64,000 nt of DNA from Alentia gelatinosa (Eukaryota; Annelida; Polychaeta; Phyllodocida; Polynoidae), in NCBI GenBank assembly GCA_950022655.1, contig OX465588.1, positions 21,314,527 through 21,378,526 of the forward strand, given 5' to 3'. The notes beneath the pieces were generated by a model, which saw nothing but the letters and a program-made list of their open reading frames with translations, was not told where the DNA came from and made no database searches. The translations under genes were made by a program, and so were the position numbers. Positions 36,608 to 49,267 of this stretch are shown piece after piece (the stretch's first letter is position 1; the number at the start of each line of letters is the position of its first letter).

Positions 36608-38153
36608 TTTCAGGACACATATACTGAATATTTCGTATTTTCTGTTTGAGAATTTTCGTCCGAGATTATAAAAATTTAACTATTGTAAATATAATGATGG
36701 AAATGGGAGTTCCTATTTTTGAAATAGTTCCACCCCAAGGCCAAAATACTGTACGTGTCAGAGTTCAATGTAATGATAAATCTTAGATATTAAGGATATG
36801 TACACCTAACATCAGTTCGTCCAGTACCGCAGGCAGACTATATAACTAGTTTAGAGAGACCGTCCAGTGCTCTATACTATTCGCCAGTCAAGTTGAGTTG
36901 GCAAAGGGTAGATTCACAGGCTCAGATCTCGTTAGAACTGAGTGCGCTAAAAAGAGGATATAAATGTCAAGCGGTGATACAAACCTGCAGTTTTAAGCCG
37001 TTAAAAATGAACACCAAACACCCTTGGCGTTTAACGGTTCTGCCATAACGACGTCGATATCACGATATCCCAGGGAGACTTCCAAGTATTTTTTTTTATC
37101 ATACCTGCGGAAGAGTATAAAACTCTTTACCTTTTAGAAAATGCCTTTTTATCTGACTTGGTAAACGTGTAAACGAATATTCCATTGCCATTGAATTCTG
37201 ATATTATGAAAATAAATTGTCGAAATGTACATGTGCTACCCACAAAAATGTAGGAAATACAATAAAGATACTTTTTGGTATATTCGATACATACGTAATA
37301 TAGCTAATTATCTTTCTTATGGTCTATAATTCTGTGTGATTTTGCACACCAAACTCTAATCCTTCTACAGGTATCAGATAAGCCCCAACATGCTCGTTTC
37401 TTCAGCTATGATCAATCAGCAGAGAGGGTGGGCATACGGGTTGAAGAGAGCATTAATATGTAGTCGATAGACATTGGGTGGTCCAATAGGAGCCCATCCC
37501 TGTACTAAGATCTTCGGTCATATTAACATCCTCTGATTTCTTAACGAATATTCTTTGGTAAATGATACTGGTACGAACTGAAATGTCTCAAGATTATGAC
37601 AATATGTAACAACGTCAGTATCTGCTGTTATATTGTGAGAAGATGAGCTGCTGGAGCATCCACCTATAGAGGAGAAGTGACTGAATATATATCCTGAGCC
37701 AGTACTGCTTCCCAACATGCCAAACACTGAACTTTGACTCCTCGACACTTGTGGGGCATTTCGTATACGTTGTCTTGAAATCAGACCACATTGACGTCAT
37801 ACCATGTTCTCGTCTCGTAGAACTGTGGCCTTTACATATCTTATTCCAACTCCTCTGCCTATGTTAACTCAGTGTTTTATACCCTAGTGAATACAAATCT
37901 AATTCACAGCAATACCATACTATCTTTCAATGATTTATGTTACTAACACTCAATACTTCAGGTGTTCCATCATCAAGTTTTATCAAGAATTTGGACATAC
38001 TCAGCCTCATACCATAACCATAGATAACAGACTCACAGGATTAAGATACTCATGCTCTTCACATTCACGGATTGGAGATTGAAAAGGATACGTCATACAT
38101 TATATACTCTCAAATAAATGCCATATTTAAGTCACTTTAATCTATCATTGCAG

Positions 38154-38706
38154 AAACATCCTGACTGATCTGCTGAAGGTGTGTGGTGCACCAGATCTAC
38201 TGTGTATGCCAATGGAGCTCATTCAGCGGAAGGCCGAGTTCCTCCTGCAGGACGTCCAGGGTGTGCTCAACGAGCTTCCGGAGCTCACGGAGCCCACTGG
38301 CGACGCCTACTACCCGATGGAGGCTTTCCTCCAGTCAGAAGTGAAACTTTTAAACGAGCTCATCCGAGTCGTCAGGACCGACGTGATGCTGCTACTGAAA
38401 GTCGCGTGTGGGCAGATGCCAGGGACACCAGAATCAACGAGCCTGCTGGTCAAGATCAGCCAGCAGGGAATTCCTGAGAAGTGGTTCGCCCAGTCCTTCC
38501 CGTCTTCGCAACCACTCACCCGGTGGGCGCGAAGCCTGGCCAAGCGCATCGAGGCGCTGGAGGAGTACCAGAAGCAGACGGAGGGAGCCGTCACTGTCTA
38601 TGACCTGGCCATGTTCAGCCGGCCTGATCGCTTCATGCAGAGTCTGCTGCAGACGTATGGACGGAAGGAATTCAGGGATATCAACACGCTAACCCTGCAA
38701 ACTGAG
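38154..38706 (+). CDS. Dynein heavy chain C-terminal exon (copy 1, penultimate)
   Basis: Bounded by acceptor CAG (38151-38153) and donor GTAAGT (38707). It carries one leading base and 184 codons, ending in phase 0. The first about 45 residues (MPMELIQRKAEFLLQDVQ and around it) fit the end of AAA6. LLNELIRVVRTDV corresponds to the RYNKLL helix of the dynein C-terminal domain, and IPEKWFAQSFPSSQPLTRW to the 'vPxxW..ySLKPL..W' signature. Where ordinary dyneins have SFWISGFFFPQ, this protein has VYDLAMFSRPD, as expected of the divergent DNHD1 type. The symbol is left empty because DNHD1 identity is inferred. No in-frame start exists, so upstream exons are required, but none was found in the window. 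Confidence 0.85.
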
Positions 38707-41679
38707 GTAAGTCGCCATAACTCTCATATTTTACTAGAATGCATATTCTCTCATTATCGGAAATGTTCTCTCTCTCTCTCTGTTTTTAGTGTTTATTTAT
38801 AGACGCAATGCACCATAGATAATGTACAATAAATCAGAGTCGAGTGAAACAGCAACAAGTTGTCAGGGATCACCTCGCGGGCATATTTTAGGTTTACGAT
38901 TGTCCTGAGGACGATGCCCTGTCTTTCCTTTAGTTCCCAATGTTGACCGTTGGTCACCGTCTTTTTTTTTCCGTATCTGCAACGCTAGACCAACCCAACC
39001 CTTTCCCTCTCGATGAGTATTGGTACCGGTGTTCGCGAGAGCCAAAAGGTAATATGTTAGATGGAGATTTGCGATGGGGGGGGGGGGGGGGGTCATTTTC
39101 CTGACCTGACAATGTTGAATCGGATTCACGATACAATCGAATCTAAAGAGGGAGTATGACAGATCCTCTGAGTGTGGACTGAAAGGACACATTCTCTTGA
39201 CTGAAGCTTCCCAAACCATATTGAAAAGACAGAAGAAAGTGACCTTTTTGATAGGTCACCGCCAAACTGAAGGCAGGTTTCGTTTACATTGTCCTCACAG
39301 AAGTGACGGGACAATTATATTGGCTGAGGCAAGGGCTTGTCTGGTGGTGTTAATTCTCTCGTCAAAGACTTGTCCACTTCACCCCGACCCTTAGATCACA
39401 CTCAACCAGCATAGTGAGGGCGCGCTAAATGTCATATTGCCTCAATTACCATACCAGCCGGCAGTGGCTATAGACACATCCTGAAAGGGTATACCACAAT
39501 ATATTGCGGAGCCAATTAGAATCTTTTATTTTGTCTTCTGTTTTATATTTTTTGTTGTAGGGGGAGGGGTTTTTCTACTTAAATACATTTGCGATGATTT
39601 CAGGATTTCTTCTTTGTTTCGTGGACACTGATGAATTTCACAATTCACGGGTGCCATTGGTCTATTTGTCGAATGAATTGGATACTTTTAATTACATATC
39701 TTCTCCACGGAAAAGGAATAGTTGTATTTTGTGGCAACTGCAAACACCCGTCCTTTTCATCCTTGCCTGCCAGTTGGTACCCAGGTGGTCTTGGCAAGGT
39801 TTGTGGAGGGCTGGTGCAGGCAGCGCGATGCCTGGCCCGCTTCGAAATGCCGCCACAAGAAGGTGAGGTCATGCTGAGGTCAGTGAGGTCGCTGGGTGGG
39901 TGGAGGTTGGTCACTAGTGCTGGGTCAATGTGTGGTAACGCTGGGTTGTTGTGAAGACGAATGGTGGTAATGGACTTGCCGGAGGAGCTGGCAAGACACT
40001 GACAGAGAGTGGTGCCTTTGAAACAGACACCTCAGTCTCCTACTTTGCCCCTTGTGTACTGTGTATTGTCCCTGCTGCACTTTGCCTGGATCAATCATAT
40101 AGGAATCCACTTGCTTCTAAACACAACTGTTTATCTAAACACAACTGTTTATCTATGCACATCAGAGTTATTCATGGAAGATTAAAATACAACCGGCTTT
40201 ATGTTGGTCTTTATTTTGGACAATGGAAGTATGATATTTTGATAGATGAAATTGTTATTCCCGTCCAGAGTTTCTTAAATTTGATTCTAGAATCAGTCTG
40301 GGAAATGAGCATGAGGCATATTCTCCAGCTATTTTTGTTAGCTTAATTGCGTAGTTACTGTCGGTATTAATGAATCCTGCATACCTATAGGAGATATAGA
40401 TACACAAATAAGCGTACATCTCACTTTTGGTTTATCAAATGCACGAGTTCAAGCATCAGTTTAGGAAATGGTTCGCTCTGCTGATCGTCGTGCTGCAAGG
40501 AGAGCGTCGTATACCTCCACGGGGCGCGAGGCGTGAAATGACCAGCGATAGGGAGTGTGGATTTCGAAAGATTCACCTCATTTATAAAAAGAACCAGAGG
40601 CACCCTACTATACGATTCAAATCTGTTACAAACAGACACACATATGTATGTATTTTATGTGAAACATAATAACGTATATTTATCAAGAGTAATGTTGTCA
40701 GCATAGTAAGGCAATGATATGCACCGATGCTAGTTCTTCTATTCTTTCCAAGATTTTACCACTTCAGGAATTATGAAATTTATTCAAAAGTCCTAAAATA
40801 TAATATTTAGGTTACCGGGTATTTTCACCTCACATGGATACCTAAATATATGTGGTATGGATTGCTGATAAGGCTTTGCATGTAAACAAGTCCAGCTACT
40901 TCAACCCCCCATAGCGAATTTGATTTGGGTTGTAGGAGAAAATTAGGGGGTGGGGGTGGCGACATACATGTAAGTTTCAGTTAAATATCTCAACCACTGT
41001 GGTATATTTTTAGTTGGTAAACTTAAGTAGCGACTCAAGGTTAGTAATGTAGCTGAGGTAGAGCTGGAAACCATCAAATAACAGAAAGTGCTTGGGGCTG
41101 GCACTAGTAAATTGGTCTGGCTGCTATAACCTCACGTTGAATTGATGGAGGTTGAGGGAAGACATATTACCTTTATTACATGGTGAATAAAGTAGTCTAT
41201 GCATCGACCTTTCCTTCCTAGCTTTTCCCTAGTGTTCCTTGAAACCTGACTTATGTTGTCTTCCAAACGATAATATCGTGCAAATAAATACATCAACACA
41301 GTAGCGGTGGCCTGTCGATGTTTTACCGACATGTCATTACTTTCACAGCAGTACGGTATGAATAAGGGACCGAGCTCCATGTGAAGTAACATTGAAAAGT
41401 GTTATGTCAGTGTCCATGCTGGTTAACGGTCTCTTCTACAACTTTTTTTCTTCTTTTTACTTTATTCTGGATTTTCACTTTATTCTGGATTCAACTCAAG
41501 GGGTTCGAACCTGGAGAAGTAGTTATTTTTTTCTAATATTTGATATACCATAATATTTTGAACCATCATCATTCTTCACACGTAGGCCAGCTAAACCGTT
41601 CTTGAATGTCAACACTGATACGGGCGATATACAATGTTACCCACTTTAATAATAAATATAACATCTTCTTTTCCTGCAG
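38707..41679 (+). other. Intron between the dynein exons (copy 1)
   Basis: A 2,973-bp GT-AG intron joining phase-0 exons. It holds a CT microsatellite (38768-38780), a 17-G run (39076-39092) and an 18-bp doublet around 40119-40155 (AACACAACTGTTTATCT twice). Reading frames up to 131 codons inside it repeat exactly in copy 2 because the DNA does, so that is not evidence of conservation. Confidence 0.8.
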
Positions 41680-42054
41680 ATACTCCGCTCAGATATGCCG
41701 ACCAGCCCGCCCTCTGTCGGGGTTTACGTCGGCAACCTTCTCCTGCATAACGCGGCGTGGGACGCCCAGCGTTCCAGCCTCGTTTCCGCGACTCCTGGTC
41801 AGCTGCTTCCCGCTGCCATGCCTGTCGTCTGGTTCAAACCCGTTACCACGACAGCAGCCGAAAAAGATGCTGCTGGTTCCAAGCGTTACGTCTACAAATG
41901 TCCCGTTTACATGTCTGGAACCAGTGCCTGTATGGAATCCTGCAACGTCATTACTACAGTCGATTTACCGACGGCCCAAAAACCCAGTATGTGGACGAGT
42001 TCGCGCGTAAGGCTTTCCTGTGCGCCTCCTAAAGTCAGCATGAAGGAGGAGTAA
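41680..42054 (+). CDS. Dynein heavy chain C-terminal exon (copy 1, last)
   Basis: The acceptor TTCCTGCAG ends at 41679. The exon has 124 codons and a TAA at 42052-42054. In order it shows GVYVGNLLLHNAAWD (dynein 'GaYVxGLfLeGArWD'), LPAAMPVVWFKP ('lPviwlKP'), YKCPVY, then VDLPT and MWTSSRVRLSCAPP, replacing the usual 'W..RGVALLCQL' end. It splices in phase 0 after TLTLQTE of the previous exon, reconstituting the domain without gap. The protein ends where dyneins normally end. The stop overlaps a perfect GTAAGT donor word at 42051. Confidence 0.85.
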   Translation: MLRSDMPTSPPSVGVYVGNLLLHNAAWDAQRSSLVSATPGQLLPAAMPVVWFKPVTTTAAEKDAAGSKRYVYKCPVYMSGTSACMESCNVITTVDLPTAQKPSMWTSSRVRLSCAPPKVSMKEE

Positions 42055-42670
42055 GTGTGATATGAAGCTATTATAGGCATTAAACGAGACCCACTCGTGG
42101 GAAATTACTAGTACACGTGCTAGTGACCGTCCAAAAACTTGTACCTAACATATAAGTCACTGATGCATTTGTGCGTAAAATTGTACAATATATTGAGGTT
42201 ATTTTGATTTCTCTTTGTTGTATTCAGAATTATTGACAGATTTAATCTGATATCTATCTGACTGTGATATTCCCTCCAACTTGGCTTATCTTGTGTTTAA
42301 TGGAACCAGGAAGGGTGTGTTTATTATTTATTTGTTAAGACTTTGCCTGTGATATAAATGTTATGGCAATTTATATATATTTCTGTCACTTCAACTCTCC
42401 ATACCTATACTGGATCCATATATATGTATATATACAGTTGACATGAAAATAGTCCAAAGAATAGAAGTGATTAAATATAGTATGTACATGTTTTTATCTA
42501 AACTGTTCTTTCTCTATGACAAGCTAGTCTATGTATACATATTTAGCAGTTATCCATCCGAAAATCCTTACCCACTGAATTATATTTTCCAATTATATTT
42601 CCTATTTCTCCCTTTCTTAGAATATGAACATGTCTAAGGAGAGACGGCATAATTTAATTTGAATACACTG

Positions 42671-42676
42671 AATAAA
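42671..42676 (+). terminator. Candidate polyadenylation signal (copy 1)
   Basis: AATAAA about 620 bp after the dynein stop codon, in AT-rich sequence. AT-rich context makes chance occurrence common. Confidence 0.3.
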
Positions 42677-43109
42677 GTTTAACCAAGTAAAGGATGCTGA
42701 AGATATCGGTCGAGAATTCTAAAGTCTCATGCAGTCATGCTTGACAAGTAGACCTCATATAGAAGTAGCTGAGCACTTGAAGTTAGATATTGCAATAACT
42801 TATATGTACGGATATTCCAGACGAGAACTTCCAACAAATTGAACTGCTGATGGATCTTTGACTTGCCAACGATAATTGTCTAACTTGCCAACGAAAATTA
42901 ACTGCTGAAGGCTCTACATGTAATTTTACATACATGTGTAATTAAAACTTTGCCAAATAAAATTACATGAATTATAGAGTTGCATGTTGTCATTTTTTCA
43001 TCGTATAGCATACCCATACGTCCATTTTACTTAATGGTGTCTCTTTCATATGTATATTCATAGACATGAATGCTAGATGCTAGGAATTGATGTATTTCCT
43101 AATGACATA

Positions 43110-43160
43110 CAAAGGGTATTTTATTTTTTGTTTGTTTTATAAAACAAAACAAAAGTAATT
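43110..43160. repeat. T/A-rich inverted repeat near the unit end
   Basis: TTTGTTTGTTTTATAAAACA continues into CAAAACAAA and folds into a near-perfect hairpin. Repeated at about 49701-49751 in copy 2. Confidence 0.6.
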
Positions 43161-44745
43161 TCCTTTGAGTTTACCATTTTCAGATATATCTTCAATCCGT
43201 TTCAGGACACATATACTGAATATTTCGTATTTTCTGTTTGAGAATTTTCGTCCGAGATTATAAAAATTTAACTATTGTAAATATAATGATGGAAATGGGA
43301 GTTCCTATTTTTGAAATAGTTCCACCCCAAGGCCAAAATACTGTACGTGTCAGAGTTCAATGTAATGATAAATCTTAGATATTAAGGATATGTACACCTA
43401 ACATCAGTTCGTCCAGTACCGCAGGCAGACTATATAACTAGTTTAGAGAGACCGTCCAGTGCTCTATACTATTCGCCAGTCAAGTTGAGTTGGCAAAGGG
43501 TAGATTCACAGGCTCAGATCTCGTTAGAACTGAGTGCGCTAAAAAGAGGATATAAATGTCAAGCGGTGATACAAACCTGCAGTTTTAAGCCGTTAAAAAT
43601 GAACACCAAACACCCTTGGCGTTTAACGGTTCTGCCATAACGACGTCGATATCACGATATCCCAGGGAGACTTCCAAGTATTTTTTTTTATCATACCTGC
43701 GGAAGAGTATAAAACTCTTTACCTTTTAGAAAATGCCTTTTTATCTGACTTGGTAAACGTGTAAACGAATATTCCATTGCCATTGAATTCTGATATTATG
43801 AAAATAAATTGTCGAAATGTACATGTGCTACCCACAAAAATGTAGGAAATACAATAAAGATACTTTTTGGTATATTCGATACATACGTAATATAGCTAAT
43901 TATCTTTCTTATGGTCTATAATTCTGTGTGATTTTGCACACCAAACTCTAATCCTTCTACAGGTATCAGATAAGCCCCAACATGCTCGTTTCTTCAGCTA
44001 TGATCAATCAGCAGAGAGGGTGGGCATACGGGTTGAAGAGAGCATTAATATGTAGTCGATAGACATTGGGTGGTCCAATAGGAGCCCATCCCTGTACTAA
44101 GATCTTCGGTCATATTAACATCCTCTGATTTCTTAACGAATATTCTTTGGTAAATGATACTGTTATGAACTGAAATGTCTCAAGATTATGACAATATGTA
44201 ACAACGTCAGTATCTGCTGTTATATTGTGAGAAGATGAGCTGCTGGAGCATCCACCTATAGAGGAGAAGTGACTGAATATATATCCTGAGCCAGTACTGC
44301 TTCCCAACATGCCAAACACTGAACTTTGACTCCTCGACACTTGTGGGGCATTTCGTATACGTTGTCTTGAAATCAGACCACATTGACGTCATACCATGTT
44401 CTCGTCTCGTAGAACTGTGGCCTTTACATATCTTATTCCAACTCCTCTGCCTATGTTAACTCAGTGTTTTATACCCTAGTGAATACAAATCTAATTCACA
44501 GCAATACCATACTATCTTTCAATGATTTATGTTACTAACACTCAATACTTCAGGTGTTCCATCATCAAGTTTTATCAAGAATTTGGACATACTCAGCCTC
44601 ATACCATAACCATAGATAACAGACTCACAGGATTAAGATACTCATGCTCTTCACATTCACGGATTGGAGATTGAAAAGGATACGTCATACATTATATACT
44701 CTCAAATAAATGCCATATTTAAGTCACTTTAATCTATCATTGCAG

Positions 44746-45298
44746 AAACATCCTGACTGATCTGCTGAAGGTGTGTGGTGCACCAGATCTACTGTGTATG
44801 CCAATGGAGCTCATTCAGCGGAAGGCCGAGTTCCTCCTGCAGGACGTCCAGGGTGTGCTCAACGAGCTTCCGGAGCTCACGGAGCCCACTGGCGACGCCT
44901 ACTACCCGATGGAGGCTTTCCTCCAGTCAGAAGTGAAACTTTTAAACGAGCTCATCCGAGTCGTCAGGACCGACGTGATGCTGCTACTGAAAGTCGCGTG
45001 TGGGCAGATGCCAGGGACACCAGAATCAACGAGCCTGCTGGTCAAGATCAGCCAGCAGGGAATTCCTGAGAAGTGGTTCGCCCAGTCCTTCCCGTCTTCG
45101 CAACCACTCACCCGGTGGGCGCGAAGCCTGGCCAAGCGCATCGAGGCGCTGGAGGAGTACCAGAAGCAGACGGAGGGAGCCGTCACTGTCTATGACCTGG
45201 CCATGTTCAGCCGGCCTGATCGCTTCATGCAGAGTCTGCTGCAGACGTATGGACGGAAGGAATTCAGGGATATCAACACGCTAACCCTGCAAACTGAG
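44746..45298 (+). CDS. Dynein heavy chain C-terminal exon (copy 2, penultimate)
   Basis: Identical in sequence and splice sites to the copy-1 exon at 38154-38706 (acceptor CAG to 44745, donor GTAAGT at 45299). The 184-codon frame is intact, with no substitution that I can see, so there has been no time for decay. Same divergent DNHD1-like features. Whether it is transcribed, alone or as a read-through from copy 1, cannot be told from sequence. Confidence 0.85.
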
Positions 45299-48270
45299 GT
45301 AAGTCGCCATAACTCTCATATTTTACTAGAATGCATATTCTCTCATTATCGGAAATGTTCTCTCTCTCTCTCTGTTTTTAGTGTTTATTTATAGACGCAA
45401 TGCACCATAGATAATGTACAATAAATCAGAGTCGAGTGAAACAGCAACAAGTTGTCAGGGATCACCTCGCGGGCATATTTTAGGTTTACGATTGTCCTGA
45501 GGACGATGCCCTGTCTTTCCTTTAGTTCCCAATGTTGACCGTTGGTCACCGTCTTTTTTTTTCCGTATCTGCAACGCTAGACCAACCCAACCCTTTCCCT
45601 CTCGATGAGTATTGGTACCGGTGTTCGCGAGAGCCAAAAGGTAATATGTTAGATGGAGATTTGCGATGGGGGGGGGGGGGGGGTCATTTTCCTGACCTGA
45701 CAATGTTGAATCGGATTCACGATACAATCGAATCTAAAGAGGGAGTATGACAGATCCTCTGAGTGTGGACTGAAAGGACACATTCTCTTGACTGAAGCTT
45801 CCCAAACCATATTGAAAAGACAGAAGAAAGTGACCTTTTTGATAGGTCACCGCCAAACTGAAGGCAGGTTTCGTTTACATTGTCCTCACAGAAGTGACGG
45901 GACAATTATATTGGCTGAGGCAAGGGCTTGTCTGGTGGTGTTAATTCTCTCGTCAAAGACTTGTCCACTTCACCCCGACCCTTAGATCACACTCAACCAG
46001 CATAGTGAGGGCGCGCTAAATGTCATATTGCCTCAATTACCATACCAGCCGGCAGTGGCTATAGACACATCCTGAAAGGGTATACCACAATATATTGCGG
46101 AGCCAATTAGAATCTTTTATTTTGTCTTCTGTTTTATATTTTTTGTTGTAGGGGGAGGGGTTTTTCTACTTAAATACATTTGCGATGATTTCAGGATTTC
46201 TTCTTTGTTTCGTGGACACTGATGAATTTCACAATTCACGGGTGCCATTGGTCTATTTGTCGAATGAATTGGATACTTTTAATTACATATCTTCTCCACG
46301 GAAAAGGAATAGTTGTATTTTGTGGCAACTGCAAACACCCGTCCTTTTCATCCTTGCCTGCCAGTTGGTACCCAGGTGGTCTTGGCAAGGTTTGTGGAGG
46401 GCTGGTGCAGGCAGCGCGATGCCTGGCCCGCTTCGAAATGCCGCCACAAGAAGGTGAGGTCATGCTGAGGTCAGTGAGGTCGCTGGGTGGGTGGAGGTTG
46501 GTCACTAGTGCTGGGTCAATGTGTGGTAACGCTGGGTTGTTGTGAAGACGAATGGTGGTAATGGACTTGCCGGAGGAGCTGGCAAGACACTGACAGAGAG
46601 TGGTGCCTTTGAAACAGACACCTCAGTCTCCTACTTTGCCCCTTGTGTACTGTGTATTGTCCCTGCTGCACTTTGCCTGGATCAATCATATAGGAATCCA
46701 CTTGCTTCTAAACACAACTGTTTATCTAAACACAACTGTTTATCTATGCACATCAGAGTTATTCATGGAAGATTAAAATACAACCGGCTTTATGTTGGTC
46801 TTTATTTTGGACAATGGAAGTATGATATTTTGATAGATGAAATTGTTATTCCCGTCCAGAGTTTCTTAAATTTGATTCTAGAATCAGTCTGGGAAATGAG
46901 CATGAGGCATATTCTCCAGCTATTTTTGTTAGCTTAATTGCGTAGTTACTGTCGGTATTAATGAATCCTGCATACCTATAGGAGATATAGATACACAAAT
47001 AAGCGTACATCTCACTTTTGGTTTATCAAATGCACGAGTTCAAGCATCAGTTTAGGAAATGGTTCGCTCTGCTGATCGTCGTGCTGCAAGGAGAGCGTCG
47101 TATACCTCCACGGGGCGCGAGGCGTGAAATGACCAGCGATAGGGAGTGTGGATTTCGAAAGATTCACCTCATTTATAAAAAGAACCAGAGGCACCCTACT
47201 ATACGATTCAAATCTGTTACAAACAGACACACATATGTATGTATTTTATGTGAAACATAATAACGTATATTTATCAAGAGTAATGTTGTCAGCATAGTAA
47301 GGCAATGATATGCACCGATGCTAGTTCTTCTATTCTTTCCAAGATTTTACCACTTCAGGAATTATGAAATTTATTCAAAAGTCCTAAAATATAATATTTA
47401 GGTTACCGGGTATTTTCACCTCACATGGATACCTAAATATATGTGGTATGGATTGCTGATAAGGCTTTGCATGTAAACAAGTCCAGCTACTTCAACCCCC
47501 CATAGCGAATTTGATTTGGGTTGTAGGAGAAAATTAGGGGGTGGGGGTGGCGACATACATGTAAGTTTCAGTTAAATATCTCAACCACTGTGGTATATTT
47601 TTAGTTGGTAAACTTAAGTAGCGACTCAAGGTTAGTAATGTAGCTGAGGTAGAGCTGGAAACCATCAAATAACAGAAAGTGCTTGGGGCTGGCACTAGTA
47701 AATTGGTCTGGCTGCTATAACCTCACGTTGAATTGATGGAGGTTGAGGGAAGACATATTACCTTTATTACATGGTGAATAAAGTAGTCTATGCATCGACC
47801 TTTCCTTCCTAGCTTTTCCCTAGTGTTCCTTGAAACCTGACTTATGTTGTCTTCCAAACGATAATATCGTGCAAATAAATACATCAACACAGTAGCGGTG
47901 GCCTGTCGATGTTTTACCGACATGTCATTACTTTCACAGCAGTACGGTATGAATAAGGGACCGAGCTCCATGTGAAGTAACATTGAAAAGTGTTATGTCA
48001 GTGTCCATGCTGGTTAACGGTCTCTTCTACAACTTTTTTTCTTCTTTTTACTTTATTCTGGATTTTCACTTTATTCTGGATTCAACTCAAGGGGTTCGAA
48101 CCTGGAGAAGTAGTTATTTTTTTCTAATATTTGATATACCATAATATTTTGAACCATCATCATTCTTCACACGTAGGCCAGCTAAACCGTTCTTGAATGT
48201 CAACACTGATACGGGCGATATACAATGTTACCCACTTTAATAATAAATATAACATCTTCTTTTCCTGCAG

Positions 48271-48645
48271 ATACTCCGCTCAGATATGCCGACCAGCCCG
48301 CCCTCTGTCGGGGTTTACGTCGGCAACCTTCTCCTGCATAACGCGGCGTGGGACGCCCAGCGTTCCAGCCTCGTTTCCGCGACTCCTGGTCAGCTGCTTC
48401 CCGCTGCCATGCCTGTCGTCTGGTTCAAACCCGTTACCACGACAGCAGCCGAAAAAGATGCTGCTGGTTCCAAGCGTTACGTCTACAAATGTCCCGTTTA
48501 CATGTCTGGAACCAGTGCCTGTATGGAATCCTGCAACGTCATTACTACAGTCGATTTACCGACGGCCCAAAAACCCAGTATGTGGACGAGTTCGCGCGTA
48601 AGGCTTTCCTGTGCGCCTCCTAAAGTCAGCATGAAGGAGGAGTAA
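48271..48645 (+). CDS. Dynein heavy chain C-terminal exon (copy 2, last)
   Basis: Identical to 41680-42054: GVYVGNLLLHNAAWD, MPVVWFKP, YKCPVY and VDLPT, ending with TAA at 48643-48645. Intron 45299-48270 separates it from the previous exon. If the duplication is real, the annotated gene end exists twice, and the 3' terminus of the functional transcript could be either copy. Confidence 0.85.
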   Translation: MLRSDMPTSPPSVGVYVGNLLLHNAAWDAQRSSLVSATPGQLLPAAMPVVWFKPVTTTAAEKDAAGSKRYVYKCPVYMSGTSACMESCNVITTVDLPTAQKPSMWTSSRVRLSCAPPKVSMKEE

Positions 48646-49261
48646 GTGTGATATGAAGCTATTATAGGCATTAAACGAGACCCACTCGTGGGAAATTACT
48701 AGTACACGTGCTAGTGACCGTCCAAAAACTTGTACCTAACATATAAGTCACTGATGCATTTGTGCGTAAAATTGTACAATATATTGAGGTTATTTTGATT
48801 TCTCTTTGTTGTATTCAGAATTATTGACAGATTTAATCTGATATCTATCTGACTGTGATATTCCCTCCAACTTGGCTTATCTTGTGTTTAATGGAACCAG
48901 GAAGGGTGTGTTTATTATTTATTTGTTAAGACTTTGCCTGTGATATAAATGTTATGGCAATTTATATATATTTCTGTCACTTCAACTCTCCATACCTATA
49001 CTGGATCCATATATATGTATATATACAGTTGACATGAAAATAGTCCAAAGAATAGAAGTGATTAAATATAGTATGTACATGTTTTTATCTAAACTGTTCT
49101 TTCTCTATGACAAGCTAGTCTATGTATACATATTTAGCAGTTATCCATCCGAAAATCCTTACCCACTGAATTATATTTTCCAATTATATTTCCTATTTCT
49201 CCCTTTCTTAGAATATGAACATGTCTAAGGAGAGACGGCATAATTTAATTTGAATACACTG

Positions 49262-49267
49262 AATAAA
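49262..49267 (+). terminator. Candidate polyadenylation signal (copy 2)
   Basis: AATAAA equivalent to 42671-42676 of copy 1. Confidence 0.3.

Larger units (their letters stand above)
36608..43199 (+). repeat. Tandem segmental duplication, copy 1 (6,592 bp)
   Basis: This unit is repeated head to tail at 43200-49790. It holds two dynein C-terminal exons, their 3.0-kb intron and flanks. The only differences I can see are G/T at 37571, C/T at 37574 and a G homopolymer of 17 here against 16 in copy 2 (39076-39092). The left boundary follows GGCAGT and the right boundary is ATCCG. The join shows a 2-bp TT microhomology and no transposon at the breakpoints. Confidence 0.97.

Noticed and set aside
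37518..37800. Conserved minus-strand frames in both duplication copies
   Set aside because: Repeated only because the DNA is duplicated; one frame carries substitutions between the copies and neither has recognisable features.
38310..38692. Alternative frames inside the dynein penultimate exon (also at 44902-45284)
   Set aside because: Shadows of the real frame, which alone carries dynein signatures and consistent splice phases.
39773..39862. Exon-like GC-rich block with acceptor CTGCCAG and donor GTGAGG inside the dynein intron (also in copy 2)
   Set aside because: The two dynein exons join seamlessly in phase 0 without it, and none of its three frames resembles a dynein or other known protein. 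It could at most be a cryptic or alternative exon.
41495..41520. GGTTCGAACC resembling a tRNA B box
   Set aside because: No A box or acceptor stem at the proper distance; the upstream sequence is T-rich.
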